From contig CAJUSK010000010.1 of NCBI GenBank assembly GCA_910589075.1, positions 185,707 to 249,706 on the forward strand: 64,000 bases of DNA, given 5' to 3'. Shown here one piece after another: positions 41,543-50,917 of the stretch (position 1 is the stretch's first letter; the number at the start of each line of letters is the position of its first letter). The notes under the pieces are model-generated. The model ran no database searches. It was not told where the DNA came from and worked only from the letters and a program-made list of their open reading frames with translations. The translations under genes were made by a program, and so were the position numbers. Source of the DNA: an uncultured Lachnospiraceae bacterium. GTDB taxonomy: Bacteria > Bacillota > Clostridia > Lachnospirales > Lachnospiraceae.

Positions 41543-44107
41543 CTACTTTCTGCCGCAGCACTGTTTATATTTTTTACCGCTTCCGCACGGGCAGGGATCA
41601 TTGGGATACACTTTGGCAGTGTCCCGCTTAACCGGCCCTTTCTGCACGGAATCGTCCTTATTGGTACCTGTTACCTTTGCAACCTGCTCCCGCTCCACTT
41701 TCTGCTCCACGCGTACATGGAACAGCAGTTTCACCGTGTCTTCCCGGATACTGTCCGTCATACTGTCAAACATCTCGTATCCGCTCAATTTATATTCCAC
41801 CAGCGGATCTCTCTGTCCGTAAGCCTGTAAACCGATGCCCTGGCGGAGCTGATCCATATCGTCGATATGATCCATCCACCGTTTGTCAATCACTTTCAGC
41901 AGGACAACCCGCTCCAGTTCCCTGATAGCTTCTGTCTCAGGGAACTCCGCCTCTTTGCTTTCATAGAGTTTGACCGCTTCTTCTTTTAACTGATGCTTTA
42001 AGCTGTTTTTCTTCAGTTTCTCTATACGGCCTCTGTTGATCACCCGCAGCGGGATAATGGGAAGCAGCAGCGTATTCAGCTCAGTCATATCCCAGTCGTC
42101 CGGATCCGTATCGTCCCCGATACACATATCCACCGTATTTTCCACAATGTCTGTGATCATCTTATAGATCACATCCCGCATACTTTCTCCGTTCAGTACC
42201 CGATGGCGCTCCGCGTAAATAATCTCACGCTGCTCGTTCATGACCTGATCATATTCCAGCAGGTTTTTACGGATACCGAAGTTATTGCTTTCAATTTTCT
42301 TCTGAGCCGTTTCAATGGCGTTGGTCAGCGTCTTGTGCTCAATTTCCTGGTTTTCGGGAATCCCCAGCGCATTGAACATTTTAATCAGCCGCTCGGAACC
42401 AAACAGCCGCATCAGGTCATCTTCCAGGGAAATATAAAACTTGGATTCACCCGGATCGCCCTGCCGCCCGCTTCGGCCTCTGAGCTGATTGTCAATCCGT
42501 CTGGATTCATGCCGCTCTGTGCCGATGATTTTCAGGCCGCCTGCAGCCCTGGATTCCTCGTCCAGCTTGATATCCGTACCTCGCCCGGCCATATTGGTGG
42601 CAATGGTCACCGCCCCGTGAATACCGGCATCCGCAACAATCTCTGCCTCCAGTTCATGAAACTTGGCGTTTAAGACCTTATGCTCAATCCCCTGCTTCTT
42701 CAACAGATGGCTCAATTCCTCGGAGGCCTCAATGGTAATCGTACCCACCAGAACCGGCTGGCCTGTGGCGTGGGCTTCCCGAACTGCCTCCACAATGGCA
42801 TGCAATTTTTCTTTTCTTGTTTTATAGACCGCGTCCTGCCGGTCAATACGCTGTACCGGTTTATTGGTTGGAATCTCGATCACGTCCATACCATAAATAT
42901 CCCGGAATTCCTTTTCTTCTGTCAGCGCAGTACCGGTCATACCGCACTTCTTCTCGAATTTATTGAAAAAATTCTGGAACGTAATCGTTGCCAGTGTCTT
43001 GCTTTCCCGCTTTACCTTAACATGTTCTTTTGCCTCAATGGCCTGGTGCAGACCGTCGGAATACCGTCTGCCGGGCATGATACGTCCGGTAAACTCATCT
43101 ACAATCAGTACCTGCTCATCCTTTACCACATAATCCTGGTCACGGAACATCAGATTGTGCGCCCGCAGCGCCAGAATTATATTGTGCTGAATTTCCAGAT
43201 TGTCCGGATCGGCCAGGTTTTCAATCTGAAAAAACTTTTCAACTTTGGAAACGCCTTCCGCCGTCAGATTGACAACCTTGTCCTTTTCATTGACAATAAA
43301 GTCGCCGCTTTCTTCCTGTTCGATTCCCATAATGGCGTCAATTTTGGACAGATCTTCCACGTCCGCCCCACGGGTCATCTGTCTTGCCAGAATATCGCAG
43401 GCCTCATAGAGCTTCGTGGACTTTCCGCTCTGTCCGGAAATAATCAGCGGCGTCCGGGCTTCGTCGATAAGAACCGAGTCCACTTCGTCAATAATGGCAT
43501 AATGCAGATCTCTGAGCACCAACTGTTCTTTGTAAATGACCATGTTGTCCCGCAGGTAATCAAACCCCAGTTCATTATTCGTCACATACGTAATGTCACA
43601 GCTATAAGCCTCCCGCCGCTCTTCCGCCTTCATGGAATTCAGTACCACGCCGACTCTGAGACCCAGAAACTCATGTACCTGCCCCATCCACTCGGCATCA
43701 CGTTTTGCCAGATAGTCGTTGACCGTTACAACATGCACACCCCTTCCACCCAGTGCATTCAAATAGGCGGGCAGTGTGGATACAAGGGTTTTTCCTTCGC
43801 CTGTCTTCATTTCTGCAATACGACCCTGGTGCAGGATAATACCACCGATCAACTGTACCCGGAAATGCTCCATATTCAAAACGCGCCTTGCCGCTTCGCG
43901 TACTACCGCATAGGCTTCCGGAAGCAGATCGTCCAACGTTTGTCCCTCACTCAGACGCTTTTTAAACTCCTGTGTCTTTCCCCGCAGAGCTTCGTCGGAA
44001 AGTGCCTGCATATCGGGCCGCAGAGCTTCGATCCCGTCCACCAGCGATGTAATCCGCCTGAGTTCGCGTTCGCTGTGGGTTCCAAATATTTTCTCTACTA
44101 TATTCAT
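41543..44107 (-). CDS. secA: Preprotein translocase ATPase SecA
   Basis: 854 residues. Walker A in EMKTGEGKTLVSTLPAYLNAL, the VNDYLAKRDAEWM segment, DEVDSVLIDEARTPLIISG, preprotein cross-linking domain, helicase domain 2 with TNMAGRGTDIKLDE and GRSGRQGDPG, helical scaffold/wing domains, and the zinc-binding C-terminus CPCGSGKKYKQCC. It drives secretion of unfolded proteins through SecYEG. AGGAG precedes the ATG by 11 bases. Its 3' end is followed by prfB. Confidence 0.97.
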   Translation of the reverse strand: MNIVEKIFGTHSERELRRITSLVDGIEALRPDMQALSDEALRGKTQEFKKRLSEGQTLDDLLPEAYAVVREAARRVLNMEHFRVQLIGGIILHQGRIAEMKTGEGKTLVSTLPAYLNALGGRGVHVVTVNDYLAKRDAEWMGQVHEFLGLRVGVVLNSMKAEERREAYSCDITYVTNNELGFDYLRDNMVIYKEQLVLRDLHYAIIDEVDSVLIDEARTPLIISGQSGKSTKLYEACDILARQMTRGADVEDLSKIDAIMGIEQEESGDFIVNEKDKVVNLTAEGVSKVEKFFQIENLADPDNLEIQHNIILALRAHNLMFRDQDYVVKDEQVLIVDEFTGRIMPGRRYSDGLHQAIEAKEHVKVKRESKTLATITFQNFFNKFEKKCGMTGTALTEEKEFRDIYGMDVIEIPTNKPVQRIDRQDAVYKTRKEKLHAIVEAVREAHATGQPVLVGTITIEASEELSHLLKKQGIEHKVLNAKFHELEAEIVADAGIHGAVTIATNMAGRGTDIKLDEESRAAGGLKIIGTERHESRRIDNQLRGRSGRQGDPGESKFYISLEDDLMRLFGSERLIKMFNALGIPENQEIEHKTLTNAIETAQKKIESNNFGIRKNLLEYDQVMNEQREIIYAERHRVLNGESMRDVIYKMITDIVENTVDMCIGDDTDPDDWDMTELNTLLLPIIPLRVINRGRIEKLKKNSLKHQLKEEAVKLYESKEAEFPETEAIRELERVVLLKVIDKRWMDHIDDMDQLRQGIGLQAYGQRDPLVEYKLSGYEMFDSMTDSIREDTVKLLFHVRVEQKVEREQVAKVTGTNKDDSVQKGPVKRDTAKVYPNDPCPCGSGKKYKQCCGRK

Positions 44108-44272
44108 ACTGGTCAGGCTCCTGTTTATTTACTGTAAAAATAATCAAACTGTTGATACAAAAGTCCGTATGGACTGTGGGCTTCATGTATATGTCAGAAA
44201 AGGTTCTTCCCATACTGACGTGCTATATTCTACCAGATTTATCTGAATAATTCAACCTTTCCGGAAGGTTTG

Positions 44273-45556
44273 TTATGTTTCCGCCGGAAACCCTTTCACC
44301 GCCTCCCGGATGTCGGCCCCGCCGCCAATTTCCTGAAGCAGCTTCCACCACGCAGTCCGCGCCTGTGTCCATCCCGGAGTCACCTGATAGTAATCCCCCA
44401 TATAAGGTGTAAAAATACTGTATTCTTCCATCAACATATCATTGACATAAATATTGCCGATGTCCCGCACCGGCCAGTAAGTGGAAGTGTGTACCGCACG
44501 TGTATACTGACTGTCTTCCTCTGTCATATACCGGATAAAAGTTCCGGAAGCCTCTATCCTTCTGTCATCCCCGTTATCAAAAATACCAAACCCCCATATA
44601 CCGCCCTGCAGCCGGGGTTCTCCTGTCGCCGATGGAAATGCCATGGGGAAAACTTCAAAATCCAGATCCGGATTGTTGATGGTCTGTTGGATCTCAAGGG
44701 AAACATTCCAGCAAAACGACATGGCCGTCTCCCCGCTGCAAAACAGCCTCACTGCATCACCTGAAGAAAGATCCGGCTCAAAAGTGATCCCATCCAATGC
44801 GTACAGCAGTTGCAGTGCAGTAATATTTTCCCCGCTGTCAACCATATAGGTCGTATGTCCCTCGTCAGTGAAAGAGCCGCCGCACAAATTATTCACAAGT
44901 GCACGTGTTCCCTGATCACCACTCTGATTTTTGCAGTAAATAAGGCCCACCCGTTCCTGCCCGCTGGCCCGCAATGTCTCCACCGCCGCTATAAAATCTT
45001 CTGTGGTCCATGTATGATTCTCTTCGTCTATATAAGCAAGCGCGCCGGTGTCCCGGAACAGATCATAATTAATCGCCATACAATGCGCCGACATACAAAC
45101 CGGGTATTCATAATAAGCGCCGTTCTCATGCCGGCAGGCTTTTCTTACATTTTCATAGATCTGATCTGACGGCGCCAATTCCCATAAATCCGACAGATCC
45201 ACCATAAGCCCCTGATCGCCCCAATCGGCTACCAGACGTTCCGGGCCCTCAAATACCATATCCGGTGCTCTGCCCTCCGCTATCGCCCGTGCAATTTTTT
45301 CGTCCCCATTTTCATAGTTCAGGTATTCCACGGTAACATTAATATCCGGATATTGTTTGTGAAACCCTGACAAAAGACTGGATACCGCCGTGGGGTTTCC
45401 CCAGTTTCCCACCGGAAAAACCCAGAGGGTAACCGCCACCGGTTCCTGTTCGTCACACGCATCCGCCGCTTCCGGCACATCCTTCCCGCCACCGCAGGCG
45501 GTCAGGGTAAAGACGGCCAACAGGGCCGCAGCCGCACATAATCGTAACTTTTTCAT
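44273..45556 (-). CDS. Extracellular solute-binding lipoprotein (family 1), partner of hybrid kinase
   Basis: 427 residues. Lipobox LTAC (Cys ~21) after a short signal; the mature part is a family-1 solute-binding fold with AVTLWVFPVGNWGNPTAVS and PDINVTVEYLNYENGDEKIARAIAEGRAPDMVFEG, the typical first-lobe pattern. No permease or ATPase gene is near. It follows the hybrid kinase gene (45643-48204) by 86 bases that contain a palindromic repeat. By analogy with 9065-10387 it is most likely a sensory binding protein. Ligand unknown. Confidence 0.88.
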   Translation of the reverse strand: MKKLRLCAAAALLAVFTLTACGGGKDVPEAADACDEQEPVAVTLWVFPVGNWGNPTAVSSLLSGFHKQYPDINVTVEYLNYENGDEKIARAIAEGRAPDMVFEGPERLVADWGDQGLMVDLSDLWELAPSDQIYENVRKACRHENGAYYEYPVCMSAHCMAINYDLFRDTGALAYIDEENHTWTTEDFIAAVETLRASGQERVGLIYCKNQSGDQGTRALVNNLCGGSFTDEGHTTYMVDSGENITALQLLYALDGITFEPDLSSGDAVRLFCSGETAMSFCWNVSLEIQQTINNPDLDFEVFPMAFPSATGEPRLQGGIWGFGIFDNGDDRRIEASGTFIRYMTEEDSQYTRAVHTSTYWPVRDIGNIYVNDMLMEEYSIFTPYMGDYYQVTPGWTQARTAWWKLLQEIGGGADIREAVKGFPAET

Positions 45557-45600
45557 ACCTGAAACCTTTCTCCTGTCCTATAACCACAGCCTGCTGCGAG

Positions 45601-45642
45601 AGCAATAGAAAGCACGCCATGAGAACTTTCTGTTGCCATGAA
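45601..45642 (+). repeat. Palindromic repeat copy
   Basis: GCAATAGAAAGCACGCCATGAGAACTTTCTGTTGCCATGAA-type sequence between the hybrid kinase and binding protein genes of one operon. Confidence 0.85.
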
Positions 45643-48204
45643 TTACTGCAGAAGCTGATTTAACAAACCAATGATCTTTCCAAAGTCATATGGCTTGGCA
45701 GTATGCGCATTCATACCACAGTCCATACACTTCTGCACATCATCTGCAAAAGCATCCGCACTGACGGCAATAATCGGAATTGCGGCCGCGTCTGCCCGAT
45801 CCAGCCCCCGTATGGCACTGGCAGCTTCAAAGCCGTTCATTTCCGGCATCCGGATATCCATCAGGATAACATCATAATACCCCACGGGGGAACTGCTGAA
45901 TTTCTCCACACAATACCGGCCGTTTTCCGCCCAGTCCAGTTCCATGCCCATTTCCGAAAGCATGCCATCGGCAATCTCCCAGTTGAGCTCATTGTCCTCC
46001 GCAACCAGTACATGCCGCCCTGCCAGATCCGGCTCCACTCCCTGCGCCTGACCGGAATGAGGTATTTCCGCAAATTTCCGCAGCCCGTAGTACAGTCCTG
46101 AACGGAACAACGGTTTGGCGATCATTCCGTTTACACCTGCTTCTTCCGCTTCACGCTCCGGCTCGTCGCTCTCTCCGTCAGACAAGAGAATCACCGGTAT
46201 TTCCTCTTTTAAACGGCTGCGCAATTCTGCAGTGACCTGCACGCCGTCCCTGCCCTCTATATCCTGGTCAATCAAAATCATGTGGAAGTTGCCGCCTTTA
46301 TGGCTGCGCTCCTCCAGCATGCGGAAAGCCGTTTTTATATCCGTCGCCGTTTCCACATGCAGTCCGATGGATTCCAGCGCCGATGCCGCAGTCCGGGCAT
46401 CTGTCTCATCATCTTCCAGCAACAAGACTTCACACCCCGGCAGGCAAAAATCCGGTTCCCCGGGCAGTGATTTTTCCATATCCAGTGTAATATAAAAATC
46501 ACTCCCTTCGCCCTGCCGGCTCTGCACTTCAATCGTACCGCCCATGGCATCCACGATGTATTTGGTAATGGTCATGCCCATGCCGGCGCCGGCTTCCCGT
46601 TCCACACGTCCGCTGTCTTCCCTTGCAAACGCTTCAAATATTTTCTCCAGGAAATCCGGCGCCATGCCTATGCCGTTATCTCCGATATGTAAAAGTGAGC
46701 GGGTATATGCTTCTCCTTTGGGGGAAACCTCTTCCCTGAGCTCCATTACGATCCGGCCGCCCTCCCCTGTAAACTTTACAGCATTTCCCAGAATATTCAG
46801 TAAAATCTGACTGAGGCGCACTCTGTCCGCACATACATTTTCATTGTAAATATCATATATGTAAATATGGAAATCCTGATTTTTTTCCTGTACCTGCGGA
46901 CGTATAATCGTCATAATATTTTGCATGATCTCCCGCAGGGAAAGGGGTTCTTCGTGCAATGAAAGCCTGCCGCTTTCAATTTTGGACATATCCAGCATAT
47001 CATTGATCAGCCCCAGCAGATGCCGGCTGGATACATTGATCTTTTTCAGGCAGGAGCGCACTTTGGGCGGATTATCCAGGCTGCTGATGGCAAGATTGGT
47101 CATTCCCATAATCCCGTTCATCGGTGTCCGTATATCGTGGCTCATATTGGAGAGGAATTCATTCTTTGCCCTGCTGGAACGCTCGGCAGAAGCCCGTGCC
47201 AGATCCGCAGTCTTTCTGGCCTCTTCCAGTTCCTGCATCTGTTGTCCGGTCAGACGGAAATATCCGAGAAACACCAAAAGCAGTACGACCAGAATCATGC
47301 CACAACCCCCGATAGAAACAACTAACCACCTGCTTTTCAGAAGATTGATCGTTTCATCCAGATTGCTGTGAGATATTTTCAAAATCAGATGCCATTCTGA
47401 ATTGGGCAGACTCGTACAGTATACATTCCAGCGCCGTCCGGAAATCACAATCTCACTGGTATAATCCCGCCCCTGTTCCAGCGCCGTCCGCAGTTCCTCT
47501 GCAAACTGCAAAGGTTCCTTTCCGTTAAACGCTTCATAGCGCGCCGCCACCCGTTCAAAATAATTGTCTTCTTCTATGGCACTGCTTTGCAAGACATAAC
47601 TTCCGTCATCCCTGATAATGGAATACCCCACCATGCCATCATCCAGACTCCCTTCCAGCGTATCGCTGAGGTAGCTGACAGGAAGCCCTGCCACCAGCGC
47701 CATACTGGCAGTGCCGTCTCCCATAGGATACGCTGCTGCCACGCCGATCAGCACCACAGGCGCACCTGTTTCATCCGTGCCTGAGCTGACATTATACCGT
47801 CCTCTCTCCACGGAACTCTGAAAGGCTTCCGGGACATCCGCCTGCACCTGAGATCCATACAGCATATGAAATCCGCCGTCCTCCGTATACAGCGCCAAAT
47901 ATTCAAATCCCATGGAACGGGCATTATAAGTCAGCCCGATCCGCATGGGCGTACCACCCGCATAACGTCCTGGCGGAACCGAATCCACCAGCGCCGCCAC
48001 CTGTGAGAGCCGCAATTCAATCACCGTGCCAAAATGCGCCGCCACCTGCTCACTCAGTCCCGACATATAGATTACGCCCAGTTCTCTGATGGCATCCGCC
48101 CGCATCAGATTCATACATACAGTCTGGACACCGAATACAAAAACACAGAAAAATGATACCAAAACAAGACTTACTGTCAGATAACGTGTCGTCTTATTTT
48201 TCAT
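45643..48204 (-). CDS. Hybrid sensor histidine kinase/response regulator
   Basis: 853 residues. Membrane helix (8-30), extracellular sensor (~35-290, dCache-like), membrane helix (~292-316), linker, HisKA with phospho-His 356 (SHDIRTPMNG), HATPase (NILGNAVKF, DNGIGM, AGMGMTI), a first receiver (LLLEDDETDA, ILIDQDIEGRDG) and a second receiver with AEDNELN and phospho-Asp in LMDIRMPEMNG. The first receiver keeps acidic residues, unlike the degenerate one in the 10401-12968 paralogue. There is no DNA-binding domain. It is first in an operon with a solute-binding lipoprotein gene. Confidence 0.92.
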   Translation of the reverse strand: MKNKTTRYLTVSLVLVSFFCVFVFGVQTVCMNLMRADAIRELGVIYMSGLSEQVAAHFGTVIELRLSQVAALVDSVPPGRYAGGTPMRIGLTYNARSMGFEYLALYTEDGGFHMLYGSQVQADVPEAFQSSVERGRYNVSSGTDETGAPVVLIGVAAAYPMGDGTASMALVAGLPVSYLSDTLEGSLDDGMVGYSIIRDDGSYVLQSSAIEEDNYFERVAARYEAFNGKEPLQFAEELRTALEQGRDYTSEIVISGRRWNVYCTSLPNSEWHLILKISHSNLDETINLLKSRWLVVSIGGCGMILVVLLLVFLGYFRLTGQQMQELEEARKTADLARASAERSSRAKNEFLSNMSHDIRTPMNGIMGMTNLAISSLDNPPKVRSCLKKINVSSRHLLGLINDMLDMSKIESGRLSLHEEPLSLREIMQNIMTIIRPQVQEKNQDFHIYIYDIYNENVCADRVRLSQILLNILGNAVKFTGEGGRIVMELREEVSPKGEAYTRSLLHIGDNGIGMAPDFLEKIFEAFAREDSGRVEREAGAGMGMTITKYIVDAMGGTIEVQSRQGEGSDFYITLDMEKSLPGEPDFCLPGCEVLLLEDDETDARTAASALESIGLHVETATDIKTAFRMLEERSHKGGNFHMILIDQDIEGRDGVQVTAELRSRLKEEIPVILLSDGESDEPEREAEEAGVNGMIAKPLFRSGLYYGLRKFAEIPHSGQAQGVEPDLAGRHVLVAEDNELNWEIADGMLSEMGMELDWAENGRYCVEKFSSSPVGYYDVILMDIRMPEMNGFEAASAIRGLDRADAAAIPIIAVSADAFADDVQKCMDCGMNAHTAKPYDFGKIIGLLNQLLQ

Positions 48205-48384
48205 AACTTCAAATCCCCCTGAAACAGCCCGGCTAAAAGCCCTGTAAACCGTATATGTATCCGGTTTTTACCGGAAAAAAGACAAAATCTTTTTAGATTA
48301 TAACGTATAAAAATAGGTGTTTCAAGAGAGAGCGGGGATTTTTCCGGAGAAACCCGCAAATCCCCAAAGTCTGCCAACTCCGCC

Positions 48385-48413
48385 TTGACCTTTCCCCCTA
48401 TAAGTGATATTAT
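48385..48413 (+). promoter_or_regulatory. Promoter of ptb-buk
   Basis: TTGACC (48385-48390) and TATTAT (48408-48413) with 17-base spacing, plus strand, about 97 bases before the ptb start codon. Confidence 0.7.
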
Positions 48414-48509
48414 TTTAACGAACATTTCTTCTTATCTCTAATAGCAGCATATGGGGAACATTGGGAAATAAGGGGAACAGAAAATTATTTTTTATAAGAG
48501 GTGTGACAA

Positions 48510-49430
48510 ATGAGCAAAACGTTTGACGAACTGGTATCCAAAGTATCCGCATTTGAAATGAAGAAGGTATCCGTGGCTGTGGCTCAGGACTCTGCTGTCC
48601 TGGAAGCGGTCAGAGCTGCAAAGGACCGCAAAATCGCGGATGCAATCCTTGTAGGCGACAAAGATAAGATCGAAGCCGTTGCCAGAGAAACACAGGTGGA
48701 TATCTCCGATTTCGAAATCATGGACGTAAAGGACGATATCGAAGCGTCTCTGGCCGCTGTGAAGCTGATCCACGACGGTGTGGCAGATATGTACATGAAG
48801 GGGCTGATCAGCACAAAAGATTTCCTCAAGAGCGTGTTAAATAAAGAAGTGGGCCTGCGCACCGGAAGCGCACTGTCCCATGTCTGCGTATTCGATGTAA
48901 AGGGAATCGACCATCTGCTGTTCCTGACAGATGTGGCATTCATCCCCTATCCGACACTGGAAGATAAAGTAAACATCATTCAAAATACACTGGAAATCAC
49001 CAAAGCCTGCGGCATCGAAAATCCAAAAGTGGCTCCTCTGGCTGCTGTGGAAGTGGTCAACCCCAAGATGCCTGTCACTGTGGAAGCCGCAGAACTGACA
49101 CAGATGAACAAAGACGGCAAAATCACCGGCTGTATCATAGACGGCCCCCTTTCTCTGGATCTGGCCATTGATGCAGAAGCTGCAAAGCATAAAGGTGCAA
49201 CAGACCGCGCCATCCAGGGCGACGCTGATGTCCTCTTATTCCCGGATATCCATGCCGGCAATCTTGTATACAAAGCTATGGTACATACCGCCGATGTCGT
49301 AAACGGCAACCTGCTCACCGGCACAAAGGCGCCTGTTATTCTGACTTCCCGTTCTGACACCTTCGAAGTCAAAGTAAACTCTCTGGCACTGGGCGCCGTT
49401 GTGGCAGAATATATGAAAAACAACCGGTAA
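48510..49430 (+). CDS. ptb: Phosphate butyryltransferase
   Basis: 306 residues of the phosphate acyl/butyryltransferase family: VSVAVAQDSAVLEAV, DADVLLFPDIHAGNLVYKAMVH and TGTKAPVILTSRSD are typical. It converts butyryl-CoA and phosphate to butyryl phosphate and CoA. AGGTG precedes the ATG. It is followed at 46 bases by butyrate kinase; together they give substrate-level ATP at the end of butyrate fermentation. Length and adjacency favour butyryl over acetyl specificity. Confidence 0.94.
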   Translation: MSKTFDELVSKVSAFEMKKVSVAVAQDSAVLEAVRAAKDRKIADAILVGDKDKIEAVARETQVDISDFEIMDVKDDIEASLAAVKLIHDGVADMYMKGLISTKDFLKSVLNKEVGLRTGSALSHVCVFDVKGIDHLLFLTDVAFIPYPTLEDKVNIIQNTLEITKACGIENPKVAPLAAVEVVNPKMPVTVEAAELTQMNKDGKITGCIIDGPLSLDLAIDAEAAKHKGATDRAIQGDADVLLFPDIHAGNLVYKAMVHTADVVNGNLLTGTKAPVILTSRSDTFEVKVNSLALGAVVAEYMKNNR

Positions 49431-49476
49431 GCCAATCCACAGAACGCGCAGGCAGCGCAGAAACGAGGTAAATACT

Positions 49477-50544
49477 ATGTCCATCAAAAGTCTGATCATC
49501 AATCCGGGTTCCACCTCCACCAAGATCGGTGTTTTCGAGGACGAAACCCTCTTATTTGAAGAAACTCTCCGCCACTCCACGGAAGAAATCGCACGCTATG
49601 CTTCCATCGTGGAACAGAAGGATTTCCGAAAAGACATTATTGTCAACCTGTTAAAAGAAAAAGCGTTTGATATCCAATCCTTAAACGTCATCGTAGGACG
49701 GGGCGGTATGTTAAAGCCCATCTCCGGCGGCACCTATCCTGTAACGGACGCTCTGCTGGCCGATCTGAAAGTCGGCGTACAGGGCCAGCACGCTTCCAAT
49801 CTGGGCGGCATCCTTGCACGGGAAATCGCAGATTCCATCGGCGTCCCTTCCTATATTGTAGATCCGGTCGTCGTGGATGAGCTGATGCCCGAAGCCAGAT
49901 ATTCCGGTGTACCGGAACTGCCCAGGGTAAGCATCTTCCACGCGCTCAATCAGAAAGCAGTGGCAAAGCGTTACGCCAAAGAAACCGGTAAAGCCTATGA
50001 CTCTCTCAATCTGGTTGTTGTACACATGGGCGGCGGCGTTTCCGTAGGCGCTCACAAATCCGGACAGGTTGTGGATGTCTTCAATGCACTGGACGGCGAC
50101 GGCGCATTCTCCCCGGAGCGTGCAGGCGGTGTACCCAGCGGTTCTCTGATCAAAATGTGCTTCTCCGGCCAGTATTCACAGGCAGAAGTTTACAAGAAAG
50201 TCGTAGGCGGCGGCGGGTTCAACGCATACCTGGGCACCAACGATATGCGTGATGTAGATAAGCTGGCTGACGGCGGCGACGAAAAAGCCAAAGTGATCCG
50301 CGACGCATTTATCCTCCAGGTGGCCAAAGACATGGGATCTATGGCCTGTGTACTGGGAGGCGCAGTGGATCAGATCATCATTACCGGCGGTATCGCGTAT
50401 GATCAGTATGTAGTGGAAGGCCTGAAAGAAAAAGCCGGCTGGATCGCTCCCATCACCGTATACCCCGGTGAAGACGAACTTCTGGCTCTGGCACAGGGCG
50501 CTCTCCGCGTTATGAACGGTGAAGAACCGGCAATGACCTACTGA
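49477..50544 (+). CDS. buk: Butyrate kinase
   Basis: 355 residues of the acetokinase superfamily. LIINPGSTSTKIGVFED is the nucleotide-binding start; VVVHMGGGVSVGAHKSGQVVDV and FSPERAGGVPSGSL are characteristic butyrate kinase segments; the C-terminus has the second nucleotide-binding pattern IIITGGIAYDQYVVEGL. It transfers phosphate from butyryl phosphate to ADP, yielding butyrate and ATP. AGGT lies upstream of the ATG. Second gene of ptb-buk, followed by a hairpin terminator. Confidence 0.96.
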   Translation: MSIKSLIINPGSTSTKIGVFEDETLLFEETLRHSTEEIARYASIVEQKDFRKDIIVNLLKEKAFDIQSLNVIVGRGGMLKPISGGTYPVTDALLADLKVGVQGQHASNLGGILAREIADSIGVPSYIVDPVVVDELMPEARYSGVPELPRVSIFHALNQKAVAKRYAKETGKAYDSLNLVVVHMGGGVSVGAHKSGQVVDVFNALDGDGAFSPERAGGVPSGSLIKMCFSGQYSQAEVYKKVVGGGGFNAYLGTNDMRDVDKLADGGDEKAKVIRDAFILQVAKDMGSMACVLGGAVDQIIITGGIAYDQYVVEGLKEKAGWIAPITVYPGEDELLALAQGALRVMNGEEPAMTY

Positions 50545-50617
50545 TTGTCCTTAACCATATTCTGCAACCAACAAGATTACGAAAAGTTTACATTGCAGTG
50601 CAAAAAATTTACTAAAC

Positions 50618-50653
50618 ATAAGCCAGGAATCTGTTGTTAGGTTCCTGGCTTAT
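50618..50653 (+). terminator. Terminator of ptb-buk
   Basis: ATAAGCCAGGAA/TTCCTGGCTTAT (12 bp) with 12-nt loop, followed by a T-rich stretch (ATTTCTGTT), 74 bases after the buk stop. Confidence 0.75.
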
Positions 50654-50803
50654 ATTTCTGTTACACTGTTCTCTCATCTTTCAATCCCTTTCCTTCAGCA
50701 AGGGAAAGTCCGGAAATATTTACAATTTCTTCTATTCCATATATTCCCGGTTTCACCATTCGCAGTACAGTGTTATTTATACAGGCAAAACCCTTGCCAA
50801 TGA

Positions 50804-50832
50804 TTGAAAAATTCTCCGCAAAATGATAAGAT
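50804..50832 (+). promoter_or_regulatory. Promoter of the binding protein/chemoreceptor operon
   Basis: TTGAAA (50804-50809) and TAAGAT (50827-50832), 17-base spacing, about 85 bases before the start codon. Moderate match only. Confidence 0.5.
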
Positions 50833-50917
50833 ACTAAAGATAAAAACAGATAGTTTTTCTATGAAAAACTGTTTTTACATCCGCAGAAATACGCATTAAC
50901 AGGGGGAGAAAGATAAC

